A stretch of 64,000 bases of DNA from Motilibacter aurantiacus. GTDB lineage: Bacteria; Actinomycetota; Actinomycetes; Motilibacterales; Motilibacteraceae. The notes beneath the pieces are model-generated. The model did no database searches, was not told where the DNA came from, and worked only from the letters and a program-made list of their open reading frames with translations. Where the stretch lies: positions 1 to 64,000 of the forward strand of contig NZ_JAANNO010000004.1 in the NCBI RefSeq assembly GCF_011250645.1, in the 5' to 3' direction. How positions within the stretch are numbered: the first letter of the stretch is position 1; every line of letters starts with the position of its first letter. Positions 57,476 through 64,000 of the stretch are shown piece by piece. Both the position numbers and the translations under genes were made by a program.

Positions 57476-57489
57476 TTAGGTTAGCCTAA
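57476..57489 (+). promoter_or_regulatory. Iron box (DtxR/IdeR-type operator) overlapping the -10
   Basis: TTAGGTTAGCCTAA matches the first 14 positions of the DtxR/IdeR consensus TTAGGTTAGGCTAACCTAA with one change. It overlaps TAGCCT (57482-57487), which lies 7 nt before GTG 57495 and would be the -10 of a leaderless promoter. Iron-loaded repressor would thus block transcription of the importer. Confidence 0.75.
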
Positions 57490-57494
57490 GCGCC

Positions 57495-58595
57495 GTGTCG
57501 CGGACCGAGCCGATCGCTGCCGCGCCGCGCGGCACCGACCCCGGTCGGAGGCCCGACGGCGTCGCCACCTCCCTGCCCACGGCGACGACCGCCCGCGGCG
57601 GGCTCTGGCGCCGCGCCGGCGGGCTCGGGATCGCGGTCGGGCTGCTCGTCGCGGTGAGCCTGCTGAGCATCGCCGTGGGCTCGCGCGCCCTGTCCCTCGG
57701 CACGGTGCTCGACGTGCTCCTGCACCCCGATGACTCGACCGCCTCGACCGTGGTCCACGACCTGCGGGTCCCCCGCACCCTGCTCGGCCTCGCGGTGGGC
57801 GCGGCGCTCGGCCTCGCGGGGGCGCTCATGCAGGCGGTCACCCGCAACCCGCTGGCCGACCCCGGCATCCTCGGAGTGAACGCGGGAGCCGCGGCGGCCG
57901 CCGCCATCGCCATCAGCCTGCTCGGGCTCACCGACCCCGCGCAGTACGTGTGGCCCGCCCTGCTGGGAGCGGCGATCACGTCCCTCGTGGTCTACGGGCT
58001 CGGCGCGACCGGGCGCAGCGGGGCGACGCCGGTCCGGCTCGCGCTGGCCGGGACCGCCGTGTCCGCCGCACTGGGTGCCTTCACCCAGGCGCTCAGCATC
58101 AGTGACCCCGGGACTTTCGACGCGATGCGCTTCTGGCAGGTCGGCGCCCTCTCCGGGCACGACATGTCCACGCTCGTCCAGGTGGGGCCGTTCCTCGCAG
58201 TGGGCGCGCTCATCGCGCTCGCCCTCGTGCGGTCGCTCAACGCCCTCGCGCTCGGGGAGGACACCGGACGGGCGCTCGGCGCGCACGTCGGGCGTACCCG
58301 GGCCTGGTCCGCGCTGTCCATCCTGCTGCTGTGCGGGGCCGCGACGGCCGCTGTCGGCCCGATCGCGTTCGTCGGGCTCACCGTGCCGCACGTCGCCCGC
58401 GCCGTCGTCGGCCCCGACCAGCGCTGGGTGCTGCCCTGGTCCATGGTGCTGGCGCCGGTCCTGCTGCTGACCGCCGACGTGATCGGCCGCGTCGTGGCCC
58501 GGCCCGGGGAGCTGCAGGCAGCGTTCGTCACCGCGCTGATCGGCGCCCCCGTGTTCGTCGCGGTGGTCCGCCGGCGGAAGGTCGCCCAGCTGTGA
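57495..58595 (+). CDS. Iron-siderophore ABC transporter permease (FecCD family)
   Basis: 366 residues with an N-terminal cytoplasmic extension of about 45 residues and roughly ten transmembrane helices. GLAGALMQAVTRNPLADPGI and LGVNAGAAAAAAIAISLLGL are FecCD hallmarks, and GPIAFVGLTVPHVARAVVGP is the conserved C-terminal loop that couples to the ATPase. It forms the membrane channel with the next gene's product for ferric-siderophore uptake. It starts at GTG 57495 just after the iron box, and overlaps the next gene by 4 bp. Confidence 0.93.
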   Translation: MSRTEPIAAAPRGTDPGRRPDGVATSLPTATTARGGLWRRAGGLGIAVGLLVAVSLLSIAVGSRALSLGTVLDVLLHPDDSTASTVVHDLRVPRTLLGLAVGAALGLAGALMQAVTRNPLADPGILGVNAGAAAAAAIAISLLGLTDPAQYVWPALLGAAITSLVVYGLGATGRSGATPVRLALAGTAVSAALGAFTQALSISDPGTFDAMRFWQVGALSGHDMSTLVQVGPFLAVGALIALALVRSLNALALGEDTGRALGAHVGRTRAWSALSILLLCGAATAAVGPIAFVGLTVPHVARAVVGPDQRWVLPWSMVLAPVLLLTADVIGRVVARPGELQAAFVTALIGAPVFVAVVRRRKVAQL

Positions 58596-59674
58596 CATCG
58601 ACCCTCCCGGGCCGCGAGGCCGTCGCGGAGCGCCGCCCGCGGCCGTGGCGGGTGCTGTCCCTGGCGGGCGGCGCGCTCTCGCTGCGCTGGACGCTGCGCC
58701 CGCTCGTCGTCGGGCTGGCCCTGGCGGCCGGGGTCGTCGTCGTGGCGGTCTGGAGCATCACGACCGGGGACTACCCGCTGCCACTCGCAGACGTGGTGCG
58801 CACCCTGCTCGGCGGGGGGACCTCGGCGACGGAGTTCATCGTGGAGACGCTGCGCCTGCCGCGGGTGCTCACCGCGCTCATGGTCGGCGGCTGCCTCGGC
58901 CTGGCCGGCTTCGTCTTCCAGAGCCTGTCGCGCAACCCGCTCGGCAGCCCCGACGTCGTCGGCTTCGACAACGGCGCCGCCCTCGGCGGGCTCGTCGCCA
59001 TCCTCTTCCTCAGCGCCGGCACGGCCGGCACCGCGGCGGGAGCGGTGGTCGGCGGCCTGACGACCGCGGGCGCCATCTACCTGCTCTCGTACTCCCGGGG
59101 CGTGCAGAGCTACCGGCTGATCCTCATCGGCATCGGCGTGAGCTCCGCGCTGGTCTCGGTGAACAGCTTCCTGCTCACCCGGTCCTCGGTCGACCGTGCG
59201 CTGAGCGCTCAGGTCTGGCTGGTGGGGAGCCTGAACGGCCGGGGCTGGGAGCACGTACGCCCCGTCGCGGTCGCGTTCGCCGTGCTGCTGCCGATCGGGA
59301 TCGTGCTCTCGCGGAAGCTGCGCATGCTCGAGATGGGCGACGACGCGGCCAAGGCACTCGGCGTGCGGGTCGAGCGTGCGCGGCTCGGGCTCCTGGTCCT
59401 CGCCGTCGCCGCGACCGCGGTCGCCGTCGCGTCGGCGGGGCCGATCCGCTTCGTGGCGCTGGCCGCCCCGCAGATCGCCCGCCGGCTCACCCGCAGCCAG
59501 GGTGCGGGCGTGCTGCCGGCGGTGCTCATGGGCGGGCTCGTCCTCGCCGTCGCCGACCTCGTCGCCCAGCACCTGCTCGCCACCGCGCTGCCGGTCGGCG
59601 TCCTCACCGGGGCCGTCGGCGGCCTCTACCTGATGTGGCTGCTCGCGTCCGAGTGGCGGAAGGGGCGCTCGTGA
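58592..59674 (+). CDS. Iron-siderophore ABC transporter permease (FecCD family), second subunit
   Basis: 360 residues. LMVGGCLGLAGFVFQSLSRN and LGSPDVVGFDNGAALGG correspond to the first FecCD motif, and ASAGPIRFVALAAPQIARRL to the coupling loop. About ten membrane helices. It pairs with the preceding permease as a heterodimer, as in FecCD, FepDG and similar systems. It starts at GTG 58592 (GTGA overlap) and overlaps the ATPase gene by 4 bp, so all three are translationally coupled. Confidence 0.93.
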   Translation: MTSTLPGREAVAERRPRPWRVLSLAGGALSLRWTLRPLVVGLALAAGVVVVAVWSITTGDYPLPLADVVRTLLGGGTSATEFIVETLRLPRVLTALMVGGCLGLAGFVFQSLSRNPLGSPDVVGFDNGAALGGLVAILFLSAGTAGTAAGAVVGGLTTAGAIYLLSYSRGVQSYRLILIGIGVSSALVSVNSFLLTRSSVDRALSAQVWLVGSLNGRGWEHVRPVAVAFAVLLPIGIVLSRKLRMLEMGDDAAKALGVRVERARLGLLVLAVAATAVAVASAGPIRFVALAAPQIARRLTRSQGAGVLPAVLMGGLVLAVADLVAQHLLATALPVGVLTGAVGGLYLMWLLASEWRKGRS

Positions 59675-60534
59675 GCGCATCGGCGCAGGCCTCGACCGGG
59701 GGGGCCCGCCTGCACGCGGAGGGGCTGACCCTCGCGTACGACCGGCGGACCGTCGCCGAGGGCCTCAGCGTGTCCATCCCGGACGGCTCGTTCACCGTCA
59801 TCGTCGGCCCGAACGCCTGCGGGAAGTCGACGCTGCTGCGGTCGCTGGCCCGGCTGCTGGCGCCCAAGGAGGGGACGGTCTTCCTCGACGACCAGCCGCT
59901 GCGGTCGTTGCCCTCGAAGGAGGTGGCCCGTCGCCTCGGCCTGCTCCCCCAGTCCTCCATCGCCCCGGACGGCATCACCGTCGCGGACCTGGTCGCCCGC
60001 GGGCGCTACCCGCACCAGAAGCTGCTCCGGCAGTGGTCGCCGGACGACGAGGCCGCGGTGACGCGCGCGATGGCCGCGACCGACGTCGAGGGACTTGCCC
60101 TCCGGTTCGTCGACGAGCTCTCCGGCGGCCAGCGGCAGCGGGTGTGGCTCGCCATGGTGCTGGCGCAGGAGACGCCGATCCTGCTGCTCGACGAGCCGAC
60201 GACCTTCCTGGACATCGCCCACCAGGTCGAGGTGCTCGACCTGTGCGCGCAGCTGCACGAGGACGAGGGGCGCACGGTGGTCGCCGTCCTGCACGACCTC
60301 AACCTGTCCTGTCGCTACGCCACCCACCTCATCGCGATGCGCGACGGCCAGATCATGGCGGCCGGGCGGCCGGGCGACATCGTCACCGCCGAGCTCGTCG
60401 AGGACGTGTTCGGGCTCGCCTGCCGGGTGGTGCCCGACCCGGAGACCGGCACGCCGCTGGTCGTCCCGGCGGCCCGGCAGCGGCGTCGCTCCGCAGCCGC
60501 TAATTCCCCCGCAGAAAACTCTCCCGGCGGTTGA
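59671..60534 (+). CDS. Iron-siderophore ABC transporter ATP-binding protein (FepC/FecE type)
   Basis: 287 residues. Walker A is VGPNACGKSTLLRSLARLL, the Q-loop GLLPQSSIAPDGITVADLVA, the ABC signature ELSGGQRQRVWLAMVLAQ, Walker B ILLLDEPTTFLDIAHQVEVL and the switch His in VAVLHDLNLSCRYATHL; GRYPHQKLL is typical of FepC-like iron ATPases. It energises import through the two permeases. It starts at GTG 59671, overlapping the previous stop. No binding-protein gene follows in the window. Confidence 0.94.
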   Translation: MSASAQASTGGARLHAEGLTLAYDRRTVAEGLSVSIPDGSFTVIVGPNACGKSTLLRSLARLLAPKEGTVFLDDQPLRSLPSKEVARRLGLLPQSSIAPDGITVADLVARGRYPHQKLLRQWSPDDEAAVTRAMAATDVEGLALRFVDELSGGQRQRVWLAMVLAQETPILLLDEPTTFLDIAHQVEVLDLCAQLHEDEGRTVVAVLHDLNLSCRYATHLIAMRDGQIMAAGRPGDIVTAELVEDVFGLACRVVPDPETGTPLVVPAARQRRRSAAANSPAENSPGG

Positions 60535-60573
60535 ACCGCCCGGCCCGCAGTCCCGTGTAAGGCATTGCGAGTG

Positions 60574-60620
60574 TTGCCGCAGCCGCAGCCCCTCCCGTCC
60601 TGTCCGGGATGCTGCGGCAA
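60574..60620 (+). terminator. Possible hairpin terminator
   Basis: TTGCCGCAGC (60574-60583) and GCTGCGGCAA (60611-60620) form a perfect 10-bp stem with a 27-nt loop, 40 nt after the ABC ATPase stop. The long loop makes a terminator role uncertain. Confidence 0.35.
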
Positions 60621-60759
60621 TTGCGGCATGCTCGCGCACGTCCTCAATCGTGCGCCGGGGGGAAGGACCGATAAACGTTCGGCACAGGCGCCGTCCGGCG
60701 CTGGGCGGACGAGCTCCCCTCGCGCTCCATCCTCGCCACGGCGAGGGAAGGAGAGGCAA

Positions 60760-62685
60760 ATGCCCCGCAAGAAAGCCCTCATCGCCGTAGCCGTGCTCCC
60801 GCTCGCGGCTGCGGTGCTTCCGCCCACCCAAGCCGGGTACGCCGCGTCCCCGACGGTCGTCGACCCGAGCCTCGCGGTGCGCACGGTCGCCAGCGGCCTG
60901 GTCGCGCCGACGAACCTCGCGTTCCTCGGCCCGGACGACATGCTCGTGACGGAGAAGACGACGGGCCGGGTCCAGCGCGTGACCAACGGCGCCGTGTCGA
61001 CCGTGCTCGACCTCGCAGTGAACTCGAACTCCGAGCGTGGCCTGCTCGGGATGGCGCTGCACCCGGGCTTCCCGGCGACGCCCTGGGTCTACCTGTTCTG
61101 GACGCAGAGCTCCACCGGGGCCGACTCGACCGTGGCCGCAGAGGTCCCGATGCTGGGCAACCGCGTCGACCGCTTCGTCTGGAACGGGTCGACGCTCACG
61201 CAGGACCGGGCCATCATCGCGACCCGCTCGCGGCAGAACGACGCGACCAACGTCAACGCCGCCGGCCAAGTCGTCGAGCGCGGCAACCACAACGGCGGCA
61301 AGATCGCCTTCGGCCCCGACGGCAAGCTCTACATCGAGCTCGGCGACCAGGGCCGCCGCGGCCAGTTGCAGAACCTCGCCGACGGCCCGGGCTGCGTGAC
61401 GGCCCTTCCCTGCCCGGCGATCCCTGCCGGCAACCAGCCTGACGACCAGCACGGCGGCCCGGAGCCCGACAACGCACACCTCACCGGCGCGATCCTGCGG
61501 CTCAACGACGACGGCAGCGCTCCCACCGACAACCCGTTCTACGCCGCCGGCACCGAGCGCGGCGGCGAGGTCGGCGCCAACTGGCAGAAGGTCTTCGCCT
61601 ACGGCGTGCGCAACGCCTTCGGCTTCGCGTTCGACCCGATCAGCGGCGACCTCTGGGACTCCCAGAACGGCGACGACAGCTTCGCCGAGATCAACCGCGT
61701 GCCCGCCGGCTCGAACCTCGGCTGGGTCCAGACGATGGGCCCCCTCGCGCGTCAGGCGCAGTACCGCGCGATCGAGTCGGCCCCGCCCTTCGCCGGGCTG
61801 CAGCAGACCCGTTGGGACCCGGCGAACGTCAACAACGTGCAGTCCTCCCCGGAGCTGGCGCTCGAGCGGATGTTCAAGGTGACCGTCGGTGGCACCACCT
61901 TCAAGGCGGACCTGAGCGGCTCCCGCGAGGTCCCGGTCAACTCGTCCGCGGCCACCGGTGAAGCAACGTTCGTCCTTCTGGCGGACGGCTCGCTCAAGTA
62001 CCGGCTCGAGGTCGCCAACATCGCCGACGTGCGCATGGCGCACATCCACCTCGGCGGCCCGGGCCAGAACGGCCCCATCGCCGTCAACCTGTTCAACGAC
62101 CCGGCCGGCGTCACCGTCGACGGCGAGACGCGGATCGCCGAGGGGCGCATCACGCCCGCCGACGTCATCGCACGGGCTCCCGGCTTCGACGGGTCCATGG
62201 CCGAACTGCTCCGCCGGATCAAGCAGGGACGGGCGTACGTCAACGTCCACACCGCCGCCCTGCCCGGAGGGGAGATCCGGGGACAGCTCTCGGCCGTCAA
62301 CGGGCGCGTCCTGTCGCACTACCAGGACCCGGCCCTGAGCTGGAAGTACGAGCTGGCGCCCATCGGCCTCGGCTTCCAGGACGGCAACGCGCTCGGCAGT
62401 GCCTACCACGGTGACCTGTTCGTCGGCGCGGCCCGCAACGTGCTGCTCGGGGGCCAGATCTTCAAGATCGACCTCAACAGCCGGCGTACCGGGATCTCGT
62501 CCACCGACAAGCGCCTGCACGACAAGGTCGCCGACAACACCGAGAAGTACGGCATCACCGAGAGCGAGACGCTCCTGTTCGGCCAGGACTTCGGTGTCGC
62601 GACCGATATCCGTACCGGCCCGAACGGCAATCTGTACGTCGTCTCGAACAACCTCGGCGACGTCTACGAGATCTACCGCAAGTAG
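60760..62685 (+). CDS. Secreted PQQ-type sugar dehydrogenase with inserted CHRD domain
   Basis: 641 residues. A Sec signal peptide (KKALIAVAVLPLAAAVLPP, cleaved near AGYA) leads into a six-bladed soluble glucose dehydrogenase-like propeller: NLAFLGPDDMLVTEKTTGRV, ERGLLGMALHPGFPATPWVY, GGKIAFGPDGKLYIELGDQG, GVRNAFGFAFDPISGDLWDS and DIRTGPNGNLYVVSNN at the end. A CHRD domain (about residues 371-513: FKADLSGSREVPV, RMAHIHLGGPGQNGP, GRAYVNVHTAALPGGEIRGQ) is inserted between late blades. It probably oxidises sugars or aldoses with PQQ. The ATG at 60760 has AAGGAGAGG in front. Confidence 0.88.
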   Translation: MPRKKALIAVAVLPLAAAVLPPTQAGYAASPTVVDPSLAVRTVASGLVAPTNLAFLGPDDMLVTEKTTGRVQRVTNGAVSTVLDLAVNSNSERGLLGMALHPGFPATPWVYLFWTQSSTGADSTVAAEVPMLGNRVDRFVWNGSTLTQDRAIIATRSRQNDATNVNAAGQVVERGNHNGGKIAFGPDGKLYIELGDQGRRGQLQNLADGPGCVTALPCPAIPAGNQPDDQHGGPEPDNAHLTGAILRLNDDGSAPTDNPFYAAGTERGGEVGANWQKVFAYGVRNAFGFAFDPISGDLWDSQNGDDSFAEINRVPAGSNLGWVQTMGPLARQAQYRAIESAPPFAGLQQTRWDPANVNNVQSSPELALERMFKVTVGGTTFKADLSGSREVPVNSSAATGEATFVLLADGSLKYRLEVANIADVRMAHIHLGGPGQNGPIAVNLFNDPAGVTVDGETRIAEGRITPADVIARAPGFDGSMAELLRRIKQGRAYVNVHTAALPGGEIRGQLSAVNGRVLSHYQDPALSWKYELAPIGLGFQDGNALGSAYHGDLFVGAARNVLLGGQIFKIDLNSRRTGISSTDKRLHDKVADNTEKYGITESETLLFGQDFGVATDIRTGPNGNLYVVSNNLGDVYEIYRK

Positions 62686-62693
62686 CCCTGCAT

Positions 62694-62740
62694 AAGGCCG
62701 GAGCCCCGGGACGCGACACGTGTCCCGCGGCTCCGGCCTT
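62694..62740 (+). terminator. Hairpin terminator
   Basis: A perfect 12-bp stem (AAGGCCGGAGCC, 62694-62705, with 62729-62740) begins 9 nt after the dehydrogenase stop. A smaller GGGACGCGACACGTGTCCC stem fills the loop. Confidence 0.75.
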
Positions 62741-63000
62741 CGTGCGTTGCACTGGCCGGCGTGGCGCCGCCCGAGCTCGACGGCCCCCGGGGACACGCCG
62801 CGTGTCGTACGGCGAAGCTCGACCTGGTGAGCGCTACGTGCCACGGGCGCGAGCGAGGCTCGAGGCGTCTCCTGCCGCTCCCACGACACCGCACGCCGCA
62901 TGCCACGTGCCGCGCATGGGGACGCGGAAGAGGCCGGGGCCCGCCGCGGACACGCAACGGTGCCGCACGGCGGGCCTCGGCCTCGTCGGTCGAGGGGCGG
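62741..63000. other. Gene-free stretch
   Basis: The overlapping frames are Arg-rich and without recognisable motifs. I see no RNA gene or regulatory site here apart from the terminator hairpin before it; the stretch separates two convergent genes. Confidence 0.5.
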
Positions 63001-64000
63001 TCAGGCGGGAGCCGGCCCCCTGCGCTGCAGCAGCAGGGCGATCCCGCCTCCCCCGGCCGCCCCGCCGACCAGGGCCGCGCCGGCCATGGCCGCCAGCAGG
63101 ACGCCCCACGGGGGCAGCTCGCCGTCGTCGTCGGAGCCGGTCGCGGCGGCCGCGGCCAGCGTGTCGGCGACGAGGGTGGCCGGGCTCGGGGCAGCACTCG
63201 TGACGAAGTCGACCTTGAGCGAGGCGGACAGGCCGTTCGCCGCGAACGTGAGCCAGTGGTTGCCGATGGGCGTGTCGAGCGGCAGGATCACCGACCCCGC
63301 CAGCCCGCCGGCGGCATCGGCGGCGACCGTGGTGAGGGTGTCGGTGTCGTCGATCGTCACGATGACGTCGGCCGAGGCTGGGAATCCCGAGCCGGTGAAG
63401 GTCAGCTCACCGCCGGCGGTCGCCAACGAGGCGCCCAGGGTGACGGTCGCCCCGCCCGCGCTGGCACTCGCCCCCGTCGCGGAGGTGGTGCCACCGGCAG
63501 CGGCCGCACCACCGGCCGCCCCTCCGGGCGTACTCGCCGAGCCGGTCGAGCCCGCCGCCGCGACCACCGTGAACCCGGCCGTGAGCGTCGTGGGCGGGTT
63601 GGGGGCGAGGAAACGCAGCCAGTGGGCGCCGGCCGAGGTCGTCGCGGGAACCGTGACGGTGCCGGACACGTCGCCCGAGGCCGAGATGGCGAACTGCTGC
63701 AGGATGTCCTGGTCGTCGAGCTTGATCGTCAACTGCTCGCCGGCGGGAAAGCCCCTGCCGGTGAACGAGATCGTGCCGCCCGGCGTCACCGACGAGCCGC
63801 TGAGCGTCGCCTTCGCACCGGTGTTCGCGTCGCTGCCGCTCGACGCGGCGCCCGTGGCCGCGCCCCCCGCCGTCGAGCCCCCGGAGGCACCGCCCGAGCC
63901 CGAGCCCGAGCCGCCCGCAGTCGGCCCGGAGCCGGACGAGCCCGACCCGGAGCCGGACGATCCCGACCCCGCTGAGCCGCCCCCCGACGACCCCGAGGCC
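63001..64000 (-). CDS. Surface protein with Ig-like repeats and C-terminal membrane anchor (5' end outside window)
   Basis: The frame is open from the right edge to TGA at 63001, so only the last 332 residues are seen. In order: a Ser/Gly-rich linker, an Ig-like unit (SSVTPGGTISFTGRGFPAGE, then LRFLAPNPPTTLTAGFTVVA), an Ala/Gly/Thr linker, a second similar unit (ASLATAGGELTFTGSGFPAS, then LTFAANGLSASLKVDFV), and an acidic segment followed by one membrane helix (WGVLLAAMAGAALVGGAAGG) and an Arg-containing end. It is probably an adhesin-like or wall-associated protein. The two units share a repeating GxFPA motif. The start lies beyond the window. Confidence 0.8.
   Translation of the reverse strand, partial: ASGSSGGGSAGSGSSGSGSGSSGSGPTAGGSGSGSGGASGGSTAGGAATGAASSGSDANTGAKATLSGSSVTPGGTISFTGRGFPAGEQLTIKLDDQDILQQFAISASGDVSGTVTVPATTSAGAHWLRFLAPNPPTTLTAGFTVVAAAGSTGSASTPGGAAGGAAAAGGTTSATGASASAGGATVTLGASLATAGGELTFTGSGFPASADVIVTIDDTDTLTTVAADAAGGLAGSVILPLDTPIGNHWLTFAANGLSASLKVDFVTSAAPSPATLVADTLAAAAATGSDDDGELPPWGVLLAAMAGAALVGGAAGGGGIALLLQRRGPAPA

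Noticed and set aside
59626-62901. 1091-codon minus-strand frame
   Set aside because: It is an antisense shadow of the ABC ATPase and sugar dehydrogenase, without a signal peptide or motif.
1-64000. tRNA, rRNA and riboswitch genes
   Set aside because: A scan by eye for T-loop sequences, conserved rRNA segments and common riboswitch cores found none. A covariance-model search would be needed to exclude them.

Overview
The window is very GC-rich, densely coded DNA with many GTG starts, 4-bp start/stop overlaps and a strong G/C bias at third codon positions. It also carries actinobacterial hallmarks: an FprA-type reductase, several actinobacteria-restricted DUF families, a DtxR/IdeR-type iron box, sigma-B-like GTTT-N15-GGGTA promoters and many leaderless TANNNT promoters. 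I read it as chromosome of a free-living, aerobic, high-GC actinobacterium, perhaps Motilibacter-, Kineosporia- or Frankia-like; the genus is a guess. I saw no rRNA, tRNA, CRISPR array or prophage. The only mobile element is one complete IS481-family insertion sequence.

Layout. 0.4-9.3 kb: an MFS exporter and a carotenoid oxygenase in tandem, convergent with a STAND-type ATPase regulator, then an SRPBCC protein and a GMC oxidoreductase/membrane protein pair. 9.5-11.7 kb: a RibD-like reductase and two tail-to-tail genes of an alanine-rich putative immunity-protein family, both frameshifted. 11.6-19.2 kb: a small secreted cysteine protein, exonuclease III, FprA, a DUF2252 protein, a WYL regulator divergent from a RidA protein, and TerC. 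19.3-26.7 kb: a secreted multidomain GH43 enzyme with a LacI-type operator, a secreted beta-propeller protein, NAD(P)H-hydrate dehydratase, a histidine phosphatase and an 8-oxoguanine deaminase-like amidohydrolase. 26.85-27.95 kb: the IS481 element, inserted exactly at the stop codon of a phosphopantetheinyl transferase gene that appears to start with CTG. 28-43 kb: a sulfite-oxidase-family enzyme, hydrolases, a 39-residue peptide with three LLANP repeats, a MarR regulator, a secreted X-prolyl dipeptidyl peptidase, an aldo-keto reductase, SRPBCC proteins, a Ser/Thr kinase with a Lys/Gly tail coupled to a DUF2231-Rieske protein, aldehyde dehydrogenase and an rRNA methyltransferase.

43.4-51.8 kb is one long leftward operon for nucleotide-activated heptose: GmhB, GmhA and a bifunctional HldE, with four glycosyltransferases (two of the GT9/heptosyltransferase family), an SDR and a hemerythrin-like protein. 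No epimerase (HldD) is present, so the predicted product is ADP-D-glycero-beta-D-manno-heptose, transferred to an unknown acceptor of a Gram-positive cell surface or a secreted molecule. This is the most system-like part of the window.

52-57.4 kb holds small DUF proteins, a TrmH methyltransferase, an SAM-hydroxide adenosyltransferase, a TauE/SafE permease and an AlkB-like dioxygenase. 57.5-60.5 kb is an iron-box-controlled siderophore ABC importer (two permeases and an ATPase) without its binding protein. 60.7-62.7 kb is a secreted PQQ-type sugar dehydrogenase with an inserted CHRD domain. The window ends inside a surface protein with Ig-like repeats and a C-terminal membrane anchor.
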